From Helicobacteraceae bacterium (GTDB taxonomy: Bacteria; Campylobacterota; Campylobacteria; Campylobacterales; Sulfurimonadaceae), in NCBI GenBank assembly GCA_015488855.1, contig WFMY01000210.1, forward strand, positions 1-11,923: 11,923 bases of DNA, written 5' to 3'. The first letter of the stretch is position 1, and each line of letters starts with the position of its first letter. Below the pieces are notes generated by a model that was not told the origin of the DNA, searched no databases, and worked only from the letters and a program-made list of their open reading frames with translations. Of the stretch, positions 1-7,311 are shown piece by piece. The position numbers were made by a program, and so were the translations under genes.

Positions 1-1685
1 AACCAGTGTGCTTGAAAATCGAGTTCAAGCATTGTTTGTGTCAATAGTTCGATGAAGTCATCTGTATTTAATTGTCTCATAGCAAGGTTGAGTGCAAGTA
101 TGCCTGGATTTAAACCAGCTTGATACCACTCTTGAAACTGTTTCATAGCTATGCGCATCACGATACGGTCTATCTCTACTATGAGACCATTTTCCTCAGC
201 TATGGGGATAAAATGGGCTGGAGAGATAAGCCCTCGTGTGGGATGCTCCCATCTTACTAAGGCCTCCATCCCTGTTATGCGGTCTTCACTAAGGTTATAC
301 TGAGGTTGGTAATGCACCTTAAACTGTTGCTTTTCTATGGCAATTCGCAAGGAGGAGTCCAAAAGTGCTTTTTCATTGGCTTCTTGACTCATCTTTTGGT
401 TAAAAAATTTATAAGTATCTCGCCCATCCTCTTTCGCATTGTACATTGCGACATCTGCATACCGAATAAGTTCTTCACTAACACAAGAATCTCTTGGATG
501 CTTACTTATCCCTATGCTTGAAGAGATGTGCAGGGTATGTTCCCCAATAACAATAGGTTTTTTGATCTCAGAAATAATTTTTTGGCAGATTTCAGGGATG
601 ATAGTACTCTCCTTAAGGTTTCCTAATATAATAGTAAATTCATCTCCACCAAAACGAGCGAGTGTGTCAGCGCCTCTGATGATTTTACGAAGTCGGTAAG
701 CAACCTCTTTTAAGACTTCATCCCCTATGGCATGACCCAGTGAATCGTTGATAATTTTAAATTTATCGAGGTCTATAAAAAGAAGTGCAAATTTTTGTGA
801 ATCTCTTTGTGCTATTTTGATGAGTTGAGTGAGTCTATCATCAAATAAGAATCTATTTGGGAGATTTGTAAGCGCATCATGGGTCGCTTGATACTCAAGA
901 CGATCTTCAAGCTCTTTTTGGATGGTAATATCAGTACCAAACACGACATAAGCGGATGCATCTTGATAGTTTATTTTGTGTGCATAGGATTGTATATGGT
1001 ACTCACTACCATCTTTTCTTTTATGGATAGCTCTACTGATGGATAAATGATCATCAGATGGATTTGCTTTTTCAAACTCAAGAACATGCTCTTTTGTAAG
1101 ATAAGGATTTATATCAAAAGCATTCATTCCTAAGAGTTCCTCATTTGTATAGCCCAAGGATTTACAAGCCCCATCATTGACATAAAGATATTTTAAAGAG
1201 GAAGAATCTATGATATATATCCCAATTTGTGTATTTTGCATTATGGTTGAGAGAGTTTTAGCTTTTTTTTCAAGTTGTTTCAATTTAGTGACATCCTGAG
1301 TAGTTCCTATGAGTTTGATGGGGGTATTGTCCTCATCAAAGATCACCTTTGCATTGAGCATGAGATTTTTGATTTTCCCATGTCCATCTACAAAAGAGCA
1401 CTCAAAAGAATCAGTATTGCCTGAAGCTATAACATCTACTAAAGCATCTTTAGCTCTTTGTAGATCTTCTTTGACCATGTGTTCAAAAAAGAGATCTAAA
1501 CTCGGTTTGGTTGTTTGTTTATCTAAGCCATAGATTTTATAGCTTTGATCAGACCAGATAGATTCTTTAGTGATGAGATCAACTTCCCAGCTACTAATGT
1601 TTGCCATAGCTTCTAGTTGTTTGAAAGTTTCTGCCATAGCTTGAGAGCTTTTGAGTTGTATTTTTTCATTTTTGCTTAAAGGCAT
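1..1685 (-). CDS. PAS-PAS-GGDEF-EAL cyclic-di-GMP turnover protein (partial, C-terminus outside window)
   Basis: The reading frame is open from the ATG at 1685 to the window edge, giving 561 residues. Order of parts: a PAS-like region at about residues 30-135 (ending in the typical GTTQDVT), a second PAS at about 145-258 (ending GTDIT), a GGDEF domain from about 263, and the start of an EAL domain from about 440. The diguanylate cyclase signature RFGGDEF (344-350) is intact, and an RxxD inhibitory I-site (RGAD, 337-340) lies five residues before it. The phosphodiesterase signature is intact (EALVRW, 474-479), and the metal-binding Asn is present in ALNLAMRQL (about 533). Later EAL catalytic residues are off the window, so phosphodiesterase activity cannot be judged. 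No transmembrane segment is visible, so it is probably a cytoplasmic sensor. AGAGGA lies 7 bases before the ATG. Its signal is unknown. Confidence 0.95.
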   Translation of the reverse strand, partial: MPLSKNEKIQLKSSQAMAETFKQLEAMANISSWEVDLITKESIWSDQSYKIYGLDKQTTKPSLDLFFEHMVKEDLQRAKDALVDVIASGNTDSFECSFVDGHGKIKNLMLNAKVIFDEDNTPIKLIGTTQDVTKLKQLEKKAKTLSTIMQNTQIGIYIIDSSSLKYLYVNDGACKSLGYTNEELLGMNAFDINPYLTKEHVLEFEKANPSDDHLSISRAIHKRKDGSEYHIQSYAHKINYQDASAYVVFGTDITIQKELEDRLEYQATHDALTNLPNRFLFDDRLTQLIKIAQRDSQKFALLFIDLDKFKIINDSLGHAIGDEVLKEVAYRLRKIIRGADTLARFGGDEFTIILGNLKESTIIPEICQKIISEIKKPIVIGEHTLHISSSIGISKHPRDSCVSEELIRYADVAMYNAKEDGRDTYKFFNQKMSQEANEKALLDSSLRIAIEKQQFKVHYQPQYNLSEDRITGMEALVRWEHPTRGLISPAHFIPIAEENGLIVEIDRIVMRIAMKQFQEWYQAGLNPGILALNLAMRQLNTDDFIELLTQTMLELDFQAHW

Positions 1686-1712
1686 GTCGATTTCCTCTGA
1701 AATAGGTATCTT

Positions 1713-1721
1713 ATAATATCA
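1713..1721 (-). promoter_or_regulatory. Extended -10 promoter for the GGDEF-EAL gene
   Basis: Read on the minus strand this is TGATATTAT, an extended -10 box with a 5/6 match to TATAAT. It would start transcription about 20 bases before the ATG at 1685, just upstream of the AGAGGA ribosome binding site. No clear -35 box is seen. Placement is inferred from sequence only. Confidence 0.45.
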
Positions 1722-1780
1722 AATTTTACCTAAAATTTATAACATTGCTTACCTTGACTAAAGATAATCGAGAATAAGTC

Positions 1781-1786
1781 GATAAT
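1781..1786 (+). promoter_or_regulatory. Possible -10 box for the small-protein/FlgO/lipoprotein operon
   Basis: GATAAT lies 15 bases before the ribosome binding site GGGAGAG (1801-1807) of the first gene. A TTGACT at 1754-1759 resembles a -35 box, but the 21-base spacer is too long for a standard pair, so only the -10 is proposed. It lies in the 125-base divergent gap shared with the GGDEF-EAL gene. Confidence 0.35.
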
Positions 1787-1810
1787 ATATGTAGAATTTA
1801 GGGAGAGATA

Positions 1811-2095
1811 ATGTTAAATACAAAAAAAATAGTAATTTTAATATTGCTGGCGTCAAGTTTAGTGCGTGCACAATATCTGCATACAAGTGACAATATAAAC
1901 AATTTAGAAATTGTTACCGATACAGATTGTGCTAGAAGTCAAAACCAAGCGGATGCAGAGTCTAAGGCTGTTGCCAAAGAAAAGGTAGCAGGTGAACTGC
2001 AAGTTGAAACTGTAAACTATAAACTACATTTGTGTGATGGAGAGGTATCATTTCCTGTTACTGTGAGATCAAATAAATTGCAGGGGAGTAACTAA
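1811..2095 (+). CDS. Small exported protein of unknown function, first gene of FlgO-type operon
   Basis: I do not recognise this 94-residue protein. It begins with a clear signal peptide (basic N-terminus, hydrophobic run of residues 7-19) with a likely signal peptidase I site after Val-Arg-Ala (18-20). The mature part is about 74 residues with exactly two cysteines (40 and 75), which could form a disulphide in the periplasm. Residues 43-60 are Ala/Glu/Lys-rich and probably helical; the part after residue 63 looks like beta strands. GGGAGAG sits just before the ATG. The stop TAA overlaps the next ATG by one base (TAATG), so it is translationally coupled to the FlgO-family gene and is probably functionally linked. 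It is too short and lacks the pattern for an LPP20/FlgP protein. Confidence 0.8.
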   Translation: MLNTKKIVILILLASSLVRAQYLHTSDNINNLEIVTDTDCARSQNQADAESKAVAKEKVAGELQVETVNYKLHLCDGEVSFPVTVRSNKLQGSN

Positions 2096-2733
2096 TGAAA
2101 AAGTTATTGAGTTTAATGCTGGTACTTAGCTTTATGGTGTCTGTTGTGGTTGCTGGAGATTTTCGTTATGCGAGTGATGTCAAGAGATACAAAAACAATG
2201 TTGGAAAAGTCAATGTAGCTGGTTATGTCAACATAATCGCAAGTTCAATCGCTGAGCAATTGAGTCAAAATAAAGATTTTGGTAATCTACAAGAGACACC
2301 TATAGCTATCTTGTCCATAGTTGATATGAATGATTTTAAAAAGACCTCACCTATAACAAAAAGAATTAGCGAAAACCTTATTCACGAGATGCATGTGCGA
2401 GGGTATAAAGTGGTTGATTATAAAGCGATGAGTCAGATAGAGATAGACAAAAATGGAGATTATCTTTTTTCTCGTGCTATAAAAGATCTGAAAAATCAAA
2501 GAACGATTACCTACGCACTCTCTGGAACATACGCAAACTACAAAGATGGCATGGCTATAAACTGTAGAATCATAGATATAAAAACATCCCTTGTCCTCTC
2601 AACGGCACAAGTGTTTGTTCCTAGAAAAGTTTTGAAAAGTATAGACAAAATGTATACAAAAAACAGTTGGTTTACACACGCACATACACAAACACAAAAT
2701 GCAGACAACTCTGTAATGATTAAAGGAAGATGA
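2095..2733 (+). CDS. FlgO-family exported protein
   Basis: The 212-residue protein has an N-terminal signal peptide (residues 1-20, probable cleavage after Val-Val-Ala) without a lipobox cysteine, so it is probably periplasmic or peripherally attached. Residues about 40-185 look like the FlgO domain: an N-terminal helix with ASSIAEQL, a strand TPIAILSIVD, then a helical block ENLIHEMHVRGYKVVDYKA, and later ALSGTYANYKDGMAINCRIID and LSTAQV. FlgO in Vibrio is an outer-membrane protein needed for stable flagellar assembly; the fold is shared with LpoB/CsgG-type envelope proteins. No flagellar gene is visible here, so a flagellar role is not shown. GGGGAG (2083-2088) is its ribosome binding site inside the preceding gene. 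The stop overlaps the lipoprotein start. An LpoB-like peptidoglycan role is the alternative. Confidence 0.75.
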   Translation: MKKLLSLMLVLSFMVSVVVAGDFRYASDVKRYKNNVGKVNVAGYVNIIASSIAEQLSQNKDFGNLQETPIAILSIVDMNDFKKTSPITKRISENLIHEMHVRGYKVVDYKAMSQIEIDKNGDYLFSRAIKDLKNQRTITYALSGTYANYKDGMAINCRIIDIKTSLVLSTAQVFVPRKVLKSIDKMYTKNSWFTHAHTQTQNADNSVMIKGR

Positions 2734-3332
2734 TGAAGTATTTAGCAGTAATTTTACTTCCAGTTTTTTTGTTCTTAGGATGTGTGGGACCTGAGCCAAA
2801 GCCTGTAGTTGAGCCTGTTGCGGTTGCAATTCCTCCAGCTCCTGAGCCTGAACCTATGGTGTTACCGAAAACTCCCTTTACTTCAAAAATGATTCAGATG
2901 TTTCAGCTCTCTTCTGCGGAGATATGTGATCTTCAGTTTTATATCTCTCATGATATAGAGTTGCAAAAACGAGTACCAGCACAAACATCAAGTATCAGCA
3001 ATGGTACGCTTGTGGTCAACATACAAGATAAAATCAAAAAGATTATTATAAAAAAAGATACACCATGTATAGCGATTAAAGCAGAAGATAATCTCATAGT
3101 GGTCAAGTTCAACAATACATTAGAACTAATCTTTATGCATTCACCTACTAAAAAAGACCTCTTTTTTCTCAGTGCTCAGAAATGGGAGAAAGGCGTTGGC
3201 TCAATTATGATAGAGGATAAAATGTATCAAGCTGTAGGTACAAGTGGTCAAGCCTATCTCCAAATCAATAAAACAGATGTAGATAATAGCGATCAAAATG
3301 CTACGGTGATAGAGGGTGAAATTTTAGAGTAG
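2733..3332 (+). CDS. Putative outer-membrane lipoprotein with Pro/Glu-rich linker, unknown function
   Basis: The product is 199 residues from the ATG at 2733; an ATG at 2730 is also in frame, but AAGGAAG (2723-2729) is better spaced for 2733. A short hydrophobic leader ends in Phe-Leu-Gly-Cys with the Cys at 17, a slightly non-canonical lipobox (Phe at -3). Residues 17-50 are a linker rich in Pro, Glu and Val, typical of a tether that lifts a domain from the outer membrane. Residues about 55-175 form one predicted beta-rich domain (DLQFYISHDIEL, then GTLVVNIQDKIKKIIIKK) with two further cysteines at about 67 and 111. I do not recognise the domain. It overlaps the FlgO-family stop (TGATG) and is the last gene of the three. 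Its 3' end overlaps ribA by 9 bases, tail to tail. Confidence 0.75.
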   Translation: MKYLAVILLPVFLFLGCVGPEPKPVVEPVAVAIPPAPEPEPMVLPKTPFTSKMIQMFQLSSAEICDLQFYISHDIELQKRVPAQTSSISNGTLVVNIQDKIKKIIIKKDTPCIAIKAEDNLIVVKFNNTLELIFMHSPTKKDLFFLSAQKWEKGVGSIMIEDKMYQAVGTSGQAYLQINKTDVDNSDQNATVIEGEILE

Positions 3333-3887
3333 GTGTCCCATTGAGTCTTTTTTTACATTGAGGTAGTCTTGATTAAAACTATTGGACTCCATGATGATAG
3401 GGAGTCTCTCAACTATCTCTATATCTTTGATAGAGTTTACTTTGTCTGGGTTGTTGGTTAAGAGTTTGATCTTGTGGATGTTGAAGTGATGGAGTATCTT
3501 TGTTACTACCCCATATGTTCGTTCATCTGCTTCAAAGCCTAGTTGGTGGTTCGCTTCTATGGTGTTAAGACCCCCATCTTGAAGTGCATAGGCATTGATT
3601 TTGTTGAAAAGTCCAATGTTTCGACCCTCTTGACGGAGGTAGATTACCATCCCATCTGTTTTTGAAGCTAACTCTAAGGCATACTCTAGTTGGTCACGAC
3701 AATCACACTTGAGACTTCCGATGGCATCACCTGTAAGACATTCAGAGTGGACACGGACTATGGGGGTCTCTCCTATATTTTCGGTATAAATAGCGAGATG
3801 CTCTTTGTCACCTTCTTTAAAGGCTTTGACCTTAAAGTGTCCAAAACGCGATGGAAGATTAGCTTCATTTGAGATATTTATATTCAT
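3324..3887 (-). CDS. ribA: GTP cyclohydrolase II
   Basis: This enzyme converts GTP to 2,5-diamino-6-ribosylamino-4(3H)-pyrimidinone 5'-phosphate, formate and pyrophosphate, the first step of riboflavin synthesis, in the cytoplasm. The 187-residue protein has the zinc ligands C50, C61 and C63 with the spacing of the E. coli enzyme (54/65/67), the nucleotide-binding YLRQEGRNIGL (83-93), and the DER triplet at 121-123. It is a stand-alone RibA, not fused to a DHBP synthase. A longer frame could begin at a TTG at 3902, but I chose the ATG at 3885-3887: the bases of that TTG belong to TTGGAAA, which places GGAA 9 bases before the ATG, while no ribosome binding site precedes the TTG. The last 9 bases overlap the convergent lipoprotein gene. 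It is divergent from hemB. Confidence 0.95.
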   Translation of the reverse strand: MNINISNEANLPSRFGHFKVKAFKEGDKEHLAIYTENIGETPIVRVHSECLTGDAIGSLKCDCRDQLEYALELASKTDGMVIYLRQEGRNIGLFNKINAYALQDGGLNTIEANHQLGFEADERTYGVVTKILHHFNIHKIKLLTNNPDKVNSIKDIEIVERLPIIMESNSFNQDYLNVKKDSMGHLL

Positions 3888-3890
3888 TAA

Positions 3891-3919
3891 TTGTATTTCC
3901 AAGTTAAAAAGGGTAAAAT
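3891..3919 (+). promoter_or_regulatory. Possible hemB promoter
   Basis: TTGTAT (3891-3896) and TAAAAT (3914-3919) are separated by 17 bases, which would start transcription about 33 bases before the hemB ATG. The -35 match is only 3/6. If right, it overlaps the ribA ribosome binding region on the other strand, so the two divergent promoters would be close together. Confidence 0.35.
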
Positions 3920-3931
3920 AGATTTTTGGAA

Positions 3932-3937
3932 ATTATA
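3932..3937 (-). promoter_or_regulatory. -10 box for ribA
   Basis: The minus strand reads TATAAT, a perfect -10, about 45 bases before the chosen ribA ATG, giving a leader of roughly 37 bases. No -35 match is seen. It lies in the 71-base ribA/hemB divergent gap. There is no room for an FMN riboswitch. Confidence 0.5.
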
Positions 3938-3958
3938 GCGAAATAATAGGAAATAAGC

Positions 3959-4945
3959 ATGTTTGATAGATTTAGAAGAACGAGAATAAACCCAACCCTT
4001 CGTAACTTAGTAAGAGAAACAAATGTGAGTGTGGATGATTTTATCTATCCACTCTTTGTAAGAGGTGGAGAGGGGATCAAAACAGAGGTAGCATCTATGC
4101 CCGGTGTTTACCAAATGTCACTTGATGAGATTTTAAAAGAGTGTGGGGAGTTACAAAAACTTGGACTCAACTCCATCATCCTTTTTGGGATTCCTGATGT
4201 CAAAGACTCTATAGGGAGTGACTCTTTGTGTGAACATGGGATTATTGCCAGTGCGGTTAGAGAGATAAAAAAGAGTTTTGCTGATATGTTTGTAGTGACA
4301 GACCTCTGTTTTTGTGAATATACAGATCACGGACACTGTGGCATCATAGATGAAACAGATACTGTAAACAACGATGCTACACTAGAGATATCTGCACAAC
4401 AAGCACTGATCCATGCAAAAGCGGGTGCAGATATGATAGCCCCTTCTGGGATGATGGATGGTATCATCACAACGCTTAGAGATGTCCTTGATGAGGGTGG
4501 GTATGCAAATCTTCCTATTATGTCTTACTCTACAAAATTTGCAAGTGGGTATTATGGTCCATTTCGTGATGTAGCAGAGTCAACGCCAAGTTTTGGAGAT
4601 CGTGCCTCGTATCAGATGGATCCAGCAAACCGCCGTGAAGCGATAGCTGAGTCTGTGAGTGATGAGATGCAAGGTGCAGATATCCTCATGGTAAAACCTG
4701 CTCTTGCATATCTTGATATCGTTCGTGAGATAAAAGATGCAACTTCCCTTCCTATGGCTGTTTACAATGTAAGTGGTGAATACGCAATGTTGAAAATGGC
4801 AGGAAAGCAAGACCTTATCGACTACGACAGAGTAGTGATGGAAACTATGATAAGTTTTAAAAGGGCAGGGGCTGACATCATCATCTCCTACCATGCAAAA
4901 GAGGTTGCATTAATGCTTCAAAAAACCAATAAGGGGAAAAGTTGA
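3959..4945 (+). CDS. hemB: Delta-aminolevulinic acid dehydratase (porphobilinogen synthase)
   Basis: It condenses two 5-aminolevulinate molecules to porphobilinogen, the first common step to haem and related tetrapyrroles, in the cytoplasm. Its 328 residues match the family length. The two active-site lysines are visible: K193 in [15 protein letters not shown] and K246 in [10 protein letters not shown], the latter forming the Schiff base. The metal-site cysteines are C117, C119 and C127 in [14 protein letters not shown], indicating a zinc-type catalytic site. An N-terminal arm (RFRRTR) is present. TAGGAAA (3947-3953) precedes the ATG. The stop overlaps the argF start by 4 bases (TTGA), so the two genes are translationally coupled although they belong to different pathways. 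hemJ, a later haem step, lies elsewhere in the window in a separate operon. Confidence 0.97.
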   Translation: MFDRFRRTRINPTLRNLVRETNVSVDDFIYPLFVRGGEGIKTEVASMPGVYQMSLDEILKECGELQKLGLNSIILFGIPDVKDSIGSDSLCEHGIIASAVREIKKSFADMFVVTDLCFCEYTDHGHCGIIDETDTVNNDATLEISAQQALIHAKAGADMIAPSGMMDGIITTLRDVLDEGGYANLPIMSYSTKFASGYYGPFRDVAESTPSFGDRASYQMDPANRREAIAESVSDEMQGADILMVKPALAYLDIVREIKDATSLPMAVYNVSGEYAMLKMAGKQDLIDYDRVVMETMISFKRAGADIIISYHAKEVALMLQKTNKGKS

Positions 4946-5862
4946 GACATTTTTTAACACTCAAAGATTATACAAAAGAGGAGATTTTAGAGATTATCAA
5001 GATTGGTCTTGAGATCAAAAAAAATCTTAAAAATGGGGTCTATAAAAAAGAGTTAAAGATGCAAACTCTTGGGATGATTTTTGAGAAGAGTTCTACACGG
5101 ACACGAGTAAGTTTTGAGACGGGTATGTTTCAGCTTGGCGGACACGCACTCTTTCTCTCCAACCGTGACATACATCTAGGTCGTGGGGAGCCTGTAAAAG
5201 ACACAGCACGAGTGATAAGCTCAATGTGTGATATGGTGATGATCCGTACTTTTGAGCACTCTATGATAGAAGAGTTTGCTTCGTATTCATCGGTTCCAGT
5301 TATCAACGGTCTTACAGATTCTTTCCATCCTGTGCAACTTTTGGCTGACTATATGACTTTGGTGGAGCATAATAAGGCTGAAAATATCGTAGCAGCTTAT
5401 GTAGGTGATGGTAACAACATGACACATTCATGGATGATGCTTGCAGCAAAACTTGGTTTTGAACTTCGCATCGCTACACCAAAAGGTTATGAGGTAGATG
5501 CGAAGATTTTAGCAGATGCACAAGAATTAGCAAAAGAGAGCGGTAGCGTTATTATCACGACACACGACCCTAAAGTTGCCCTCAAAGATGCAACGGTTGT
5601 CACAACCGATACTTGGACCTCTATGGGACAAGAAGATGAAAAAGAGCAACGCATCAAAATCTTTCAAGGCTTTATGGTTGATGATGCACTTATGTCTCAT
5701 GCGAGTAAAGATGCAGAATTTTTACACTGTTTACCAGCTTATAGAGATCTTGAAGTGAGTGAAGAGATTTTTGAGAAACACTCTAAAATCATATTTGATG
5801 AAGCCGAAAATAGGCTCCACGCCCAAAAAGGGCTCATGGTCTGGTTAAATAAGCAGAAATAA
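4942..5862 (+). CDS. argF: Ornithine carbamoyltransferase (TTG start)
   Basis: It transfers the carbamoyl group from carbamoyl phosphate to ornithine to give citrulline in arginine synthesis. The 306-residue protein shows the carbamoyl-phosphate loop STRTR (51-55), HPVQ (129-132), the DGNN segment (156-159), the ornithine-binding DTWTSMG (223-229) and HCLP (262-265). The SMG loop separates it from aspartate carbamoyltransferase. The start is TTG at 4942-4944 inside the last codons of hemB, supported by AAGGGG (4931-4936) at proper spacing; no ATG or GTG codes for a better start. Expression is expected to follow hemB. No ARG-box operator was recognised. A 258-base gap containing a large palindrome follows. 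Confidence 0.96.
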   Translation: MRHFLTLKDYTKEEILEIIKIGLEIKKNLKNGVYKKELKMQTLGMIFEKSSTRTRVSFETGMFQLGGHALFLSNRDIHLGRGEPVKDTARVISSMCDMVMIRTFEHSMIEEFASYSSVPVINGLTDSFHPVQLLADYMTLVEHNKAENIVAAYVGDGNNMTHSWMMLAAKLGFELRIATPKGYEVDAKILADAQELAKESGSVIITTHDPKVALKDATVVTTDTWTSMGQEDEKEQRIKIFQGFMVDDALMSHASKDAEFLHCLPAYRDLEVSEEIFEKHSKIIFDEAENRLHAQKGLMVWLNKQK

Positions 5863-5932
5863 TCCCTTTTTAAACTTCTTTTGACTACAATTATGACAAA
5901 AATATGACATAGTTATTTCTAGTGATGTTTTT

Positions 5933-6098
5933 AACCCAAATTATGCAATAGGGATTTCTAAAATTTGCCTATGCTTGTATACAAGGGATGTTTAGAAAAT
6001 CTTTGCGCCTACCTTATTGGTAGGTCAATGATTTTATGAATGTGCCTTGTGTGCAATGATAGGTAAAGTTTTTAATCTTTTATTGCATAATTTGGGTT
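5933..6098 (+). repeat. 166-bp imperfect palindrome with perfect 18-bp terminal inverted repeats (MITE-like or hairpin RNA)
   Basis: AACCCAAATTATGCAATA (5933-5950) is repeated exactly in inverse at 6081-6098. The rest continues as a palindrome to the centre CCTACC-TTATT-GGTAGG (6008-6024). Pairing base i with base 12031-i over 5933-6005 gives 54 Watson-Crick pairs, 9 G.U pairs (as + strand RNA) and 10 mismatches, followed by a small 2-versus-1-base bulge and six more pairs. TTTAA lies at both outer edges (5930-5934 and 6097-6101) if the element is counted from CCC to GGG, which could be a target duplication. No transposase or ORF is inside. It fits a non-autonomous transposon relic, a transcribed hairpin RNA, or both. 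Confidence 0.8.
6086..6091 (+). promoter_or_regulatory. Possible -10 box for the cytochrome gene inside the right terminal repeat
   Basis: CATAAT (5/6 match to TATAAT) lies in the right inverted repeat, about 35 bases before the cytochrome ATG and 18 bases before its ribosome binding site AAGGTG (6110-6115). No good -35 is seen. The same hexamer occurs inverted in the left repeat. Inference only. Confidence 0.3.
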
Positions 6099-6120
6099 TA
6101 ATTATTGGCAAGGTGAAAAG

Positions 6121-7311
6121 ATGAGATATTTTTTGTTATGTATATTTGGTGCAAGTCTATTGCACTCTGCAACGGTTGTCAAAGTGGATAAAATGTTTGC
6201 GAAATCCTCTAAATGCAAATCTTGTCATCTCCCTATAGTCAATGAATGGAAAAATTCTTGGCATTCAAAAAGTCACTATAAAAATGATGAATATCTAAGA
6301 AAAAGCATAGATTATGTGAGTAAGAAGTCCCGTAAAAGTCTCAATGGCGTAAAAATTGATTGTGCAACCTGTCACAATCCAAGAGTAGCTGTTACATCTT
6401 CAGGAATGGATTATGAGATTGATGCCCTGATGGGGTTAGATAAAGATTCAAAAGTAAATAAAGCACTTGCAAGTGATGCGATATCTGAGGGCATCAACTG
6501 TGTAGTTTGTCATAACATAGATAAGATTCATAAGAAAAAACCCGAATCAATACGCGGGATAAATAGAATAGAGTGGACAAAATCTGGTTTAATGAGTGGA
6601 CCATATAAAGATGCACATTCTCCTTACCATAAAGTGCAATATAGAGATTTTATGTCAAAAGATTCAAATAATCTATGTTTTGTATGCCATGCAAACGATA
6701 GGTCGATCAAAAAATTAACCTTTATAAATATGAAAAAAGAGTTTGCAGGGTCGAAAAAGCTTTGTGTTGAGTGCCACATGGGTAAAAAAAAGCTTGGTGT
6801 AGCTTCTACTCTTAAGATAGACCATGGCAAGGCAAAAAAGCGTAAGATTCGTGTACATAGCTTTAAGGGAGCTCACTTTGAGGATATGGTTAAAGACTCT
6901 TTAGCTTTAGAGGTAAAGCAAAATAAAGCAACACTTATGATTATTTTGAAAAATAAACTTCCTCATAATGTACCAAGTGGTTTTGGCTCAAGAGAAGTAG
7001 TTATAGATTTAGTTTACTTTAGTAAAACTAAGATTTTAAAAAAAGAGAGCATCTCTCTAACGCGTCATTATACTGACAGAAGAAAACGCCCAACCATTGC
7101 ACACCTTGCTAAAAAACAATCTAAAGATATGTCAATAAAGGCGTATTCGCAAAAAGTTTTAAAAGTAAAAGCATTCAAAGGGGCAAACATGCTAAAGGTT
7201 ATACTCTCTTATAGACTCGTCAATGATGAAGTGCGAGATCTATTAAAACTTCAAGATCCTATTTGGTCTCAAAAGATGCCTATCTCACATACAACAATTA
7301 AGCTCAATTAG
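6121..7311 (+). CDS. Exported pentahaem c-type cytochrome (cytochrome c554-like) with C-terminal beta domain
   Basis: The 396-residue protein has a signal peptide (residues 1-17, likely cleavage after Ser-Ala) and five CXXCH haem sites: 32-36, 81-85, 127-131, 186-190 and 215-219. Candidate distal ligands are H48, H52, H166, H170, H246 and H252. The haem part covers about residues 28-255. The remainder has no haem motif and carries HNVPSGFGSREVVIDL (282-297), matching the His-x-x-Pro-x-Gly...Arg pattern found after the haem domain in c554-like multihaem cytochromes. It should act in the periplasm in electron transfer; the partner is unknown and no quinol oxidase, reductase or cytochrome maturation gene is adjacent. 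Lysine content is high throughout, suggesting a basic protein. AAGGTG is 5 bases before the ATG. The stop overlaps trpS by 4 bases tail to tail. Confidence 0.85.
   Translation: MRYFLLCIFGASLLHSATVVKVDKMFAKSSKCKSCHLPIVNEWKNSWHSKSHYKNDEYLRKSIDYVSKKSRKSLNGVKIDCATCHNPRVAVTSSGMDYEIDALMGLDKDSKVNKALASDAISEGINCVVCHNIDKIHKKKPESIRGINRIEWTKSGLMSGPYKDAHSPYHKVQYRDFMSKDSNNLCFVCHANDRSIKKLTFINMKKEFAGSKKLCVECHMGKKKLGVASTLKIDHGKAKKRKIRVHSFKGAHFEDMVKDSLALEVKQNKATLMIILKNKLPHNVPSGFGSREVVIDLVYFSKTKILKKESISLTRHYTDRRKRPTIAHLAKKQSKDMSIKAYSQKVLKVKAFKGANMLKVILSYRLVNDEVRDLLKLQDPIWSQKMPISHTTIKLN

Noticed and set aside
3888..3902. Upstream TTG start extending RibA by five residues
   Set aside because: No ribosome binding site precedes it and its own bases form the GGAA for the ATG at 3887.
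5892..5909. Direct repeat TATGACA at 5892-5898 and 5903-5909, 11 bases apart, as a regulator binding site
   Set aside because: One helical-turn spacing is suggestive, but the sequence is short, AT-rich and matches no operator that I know.
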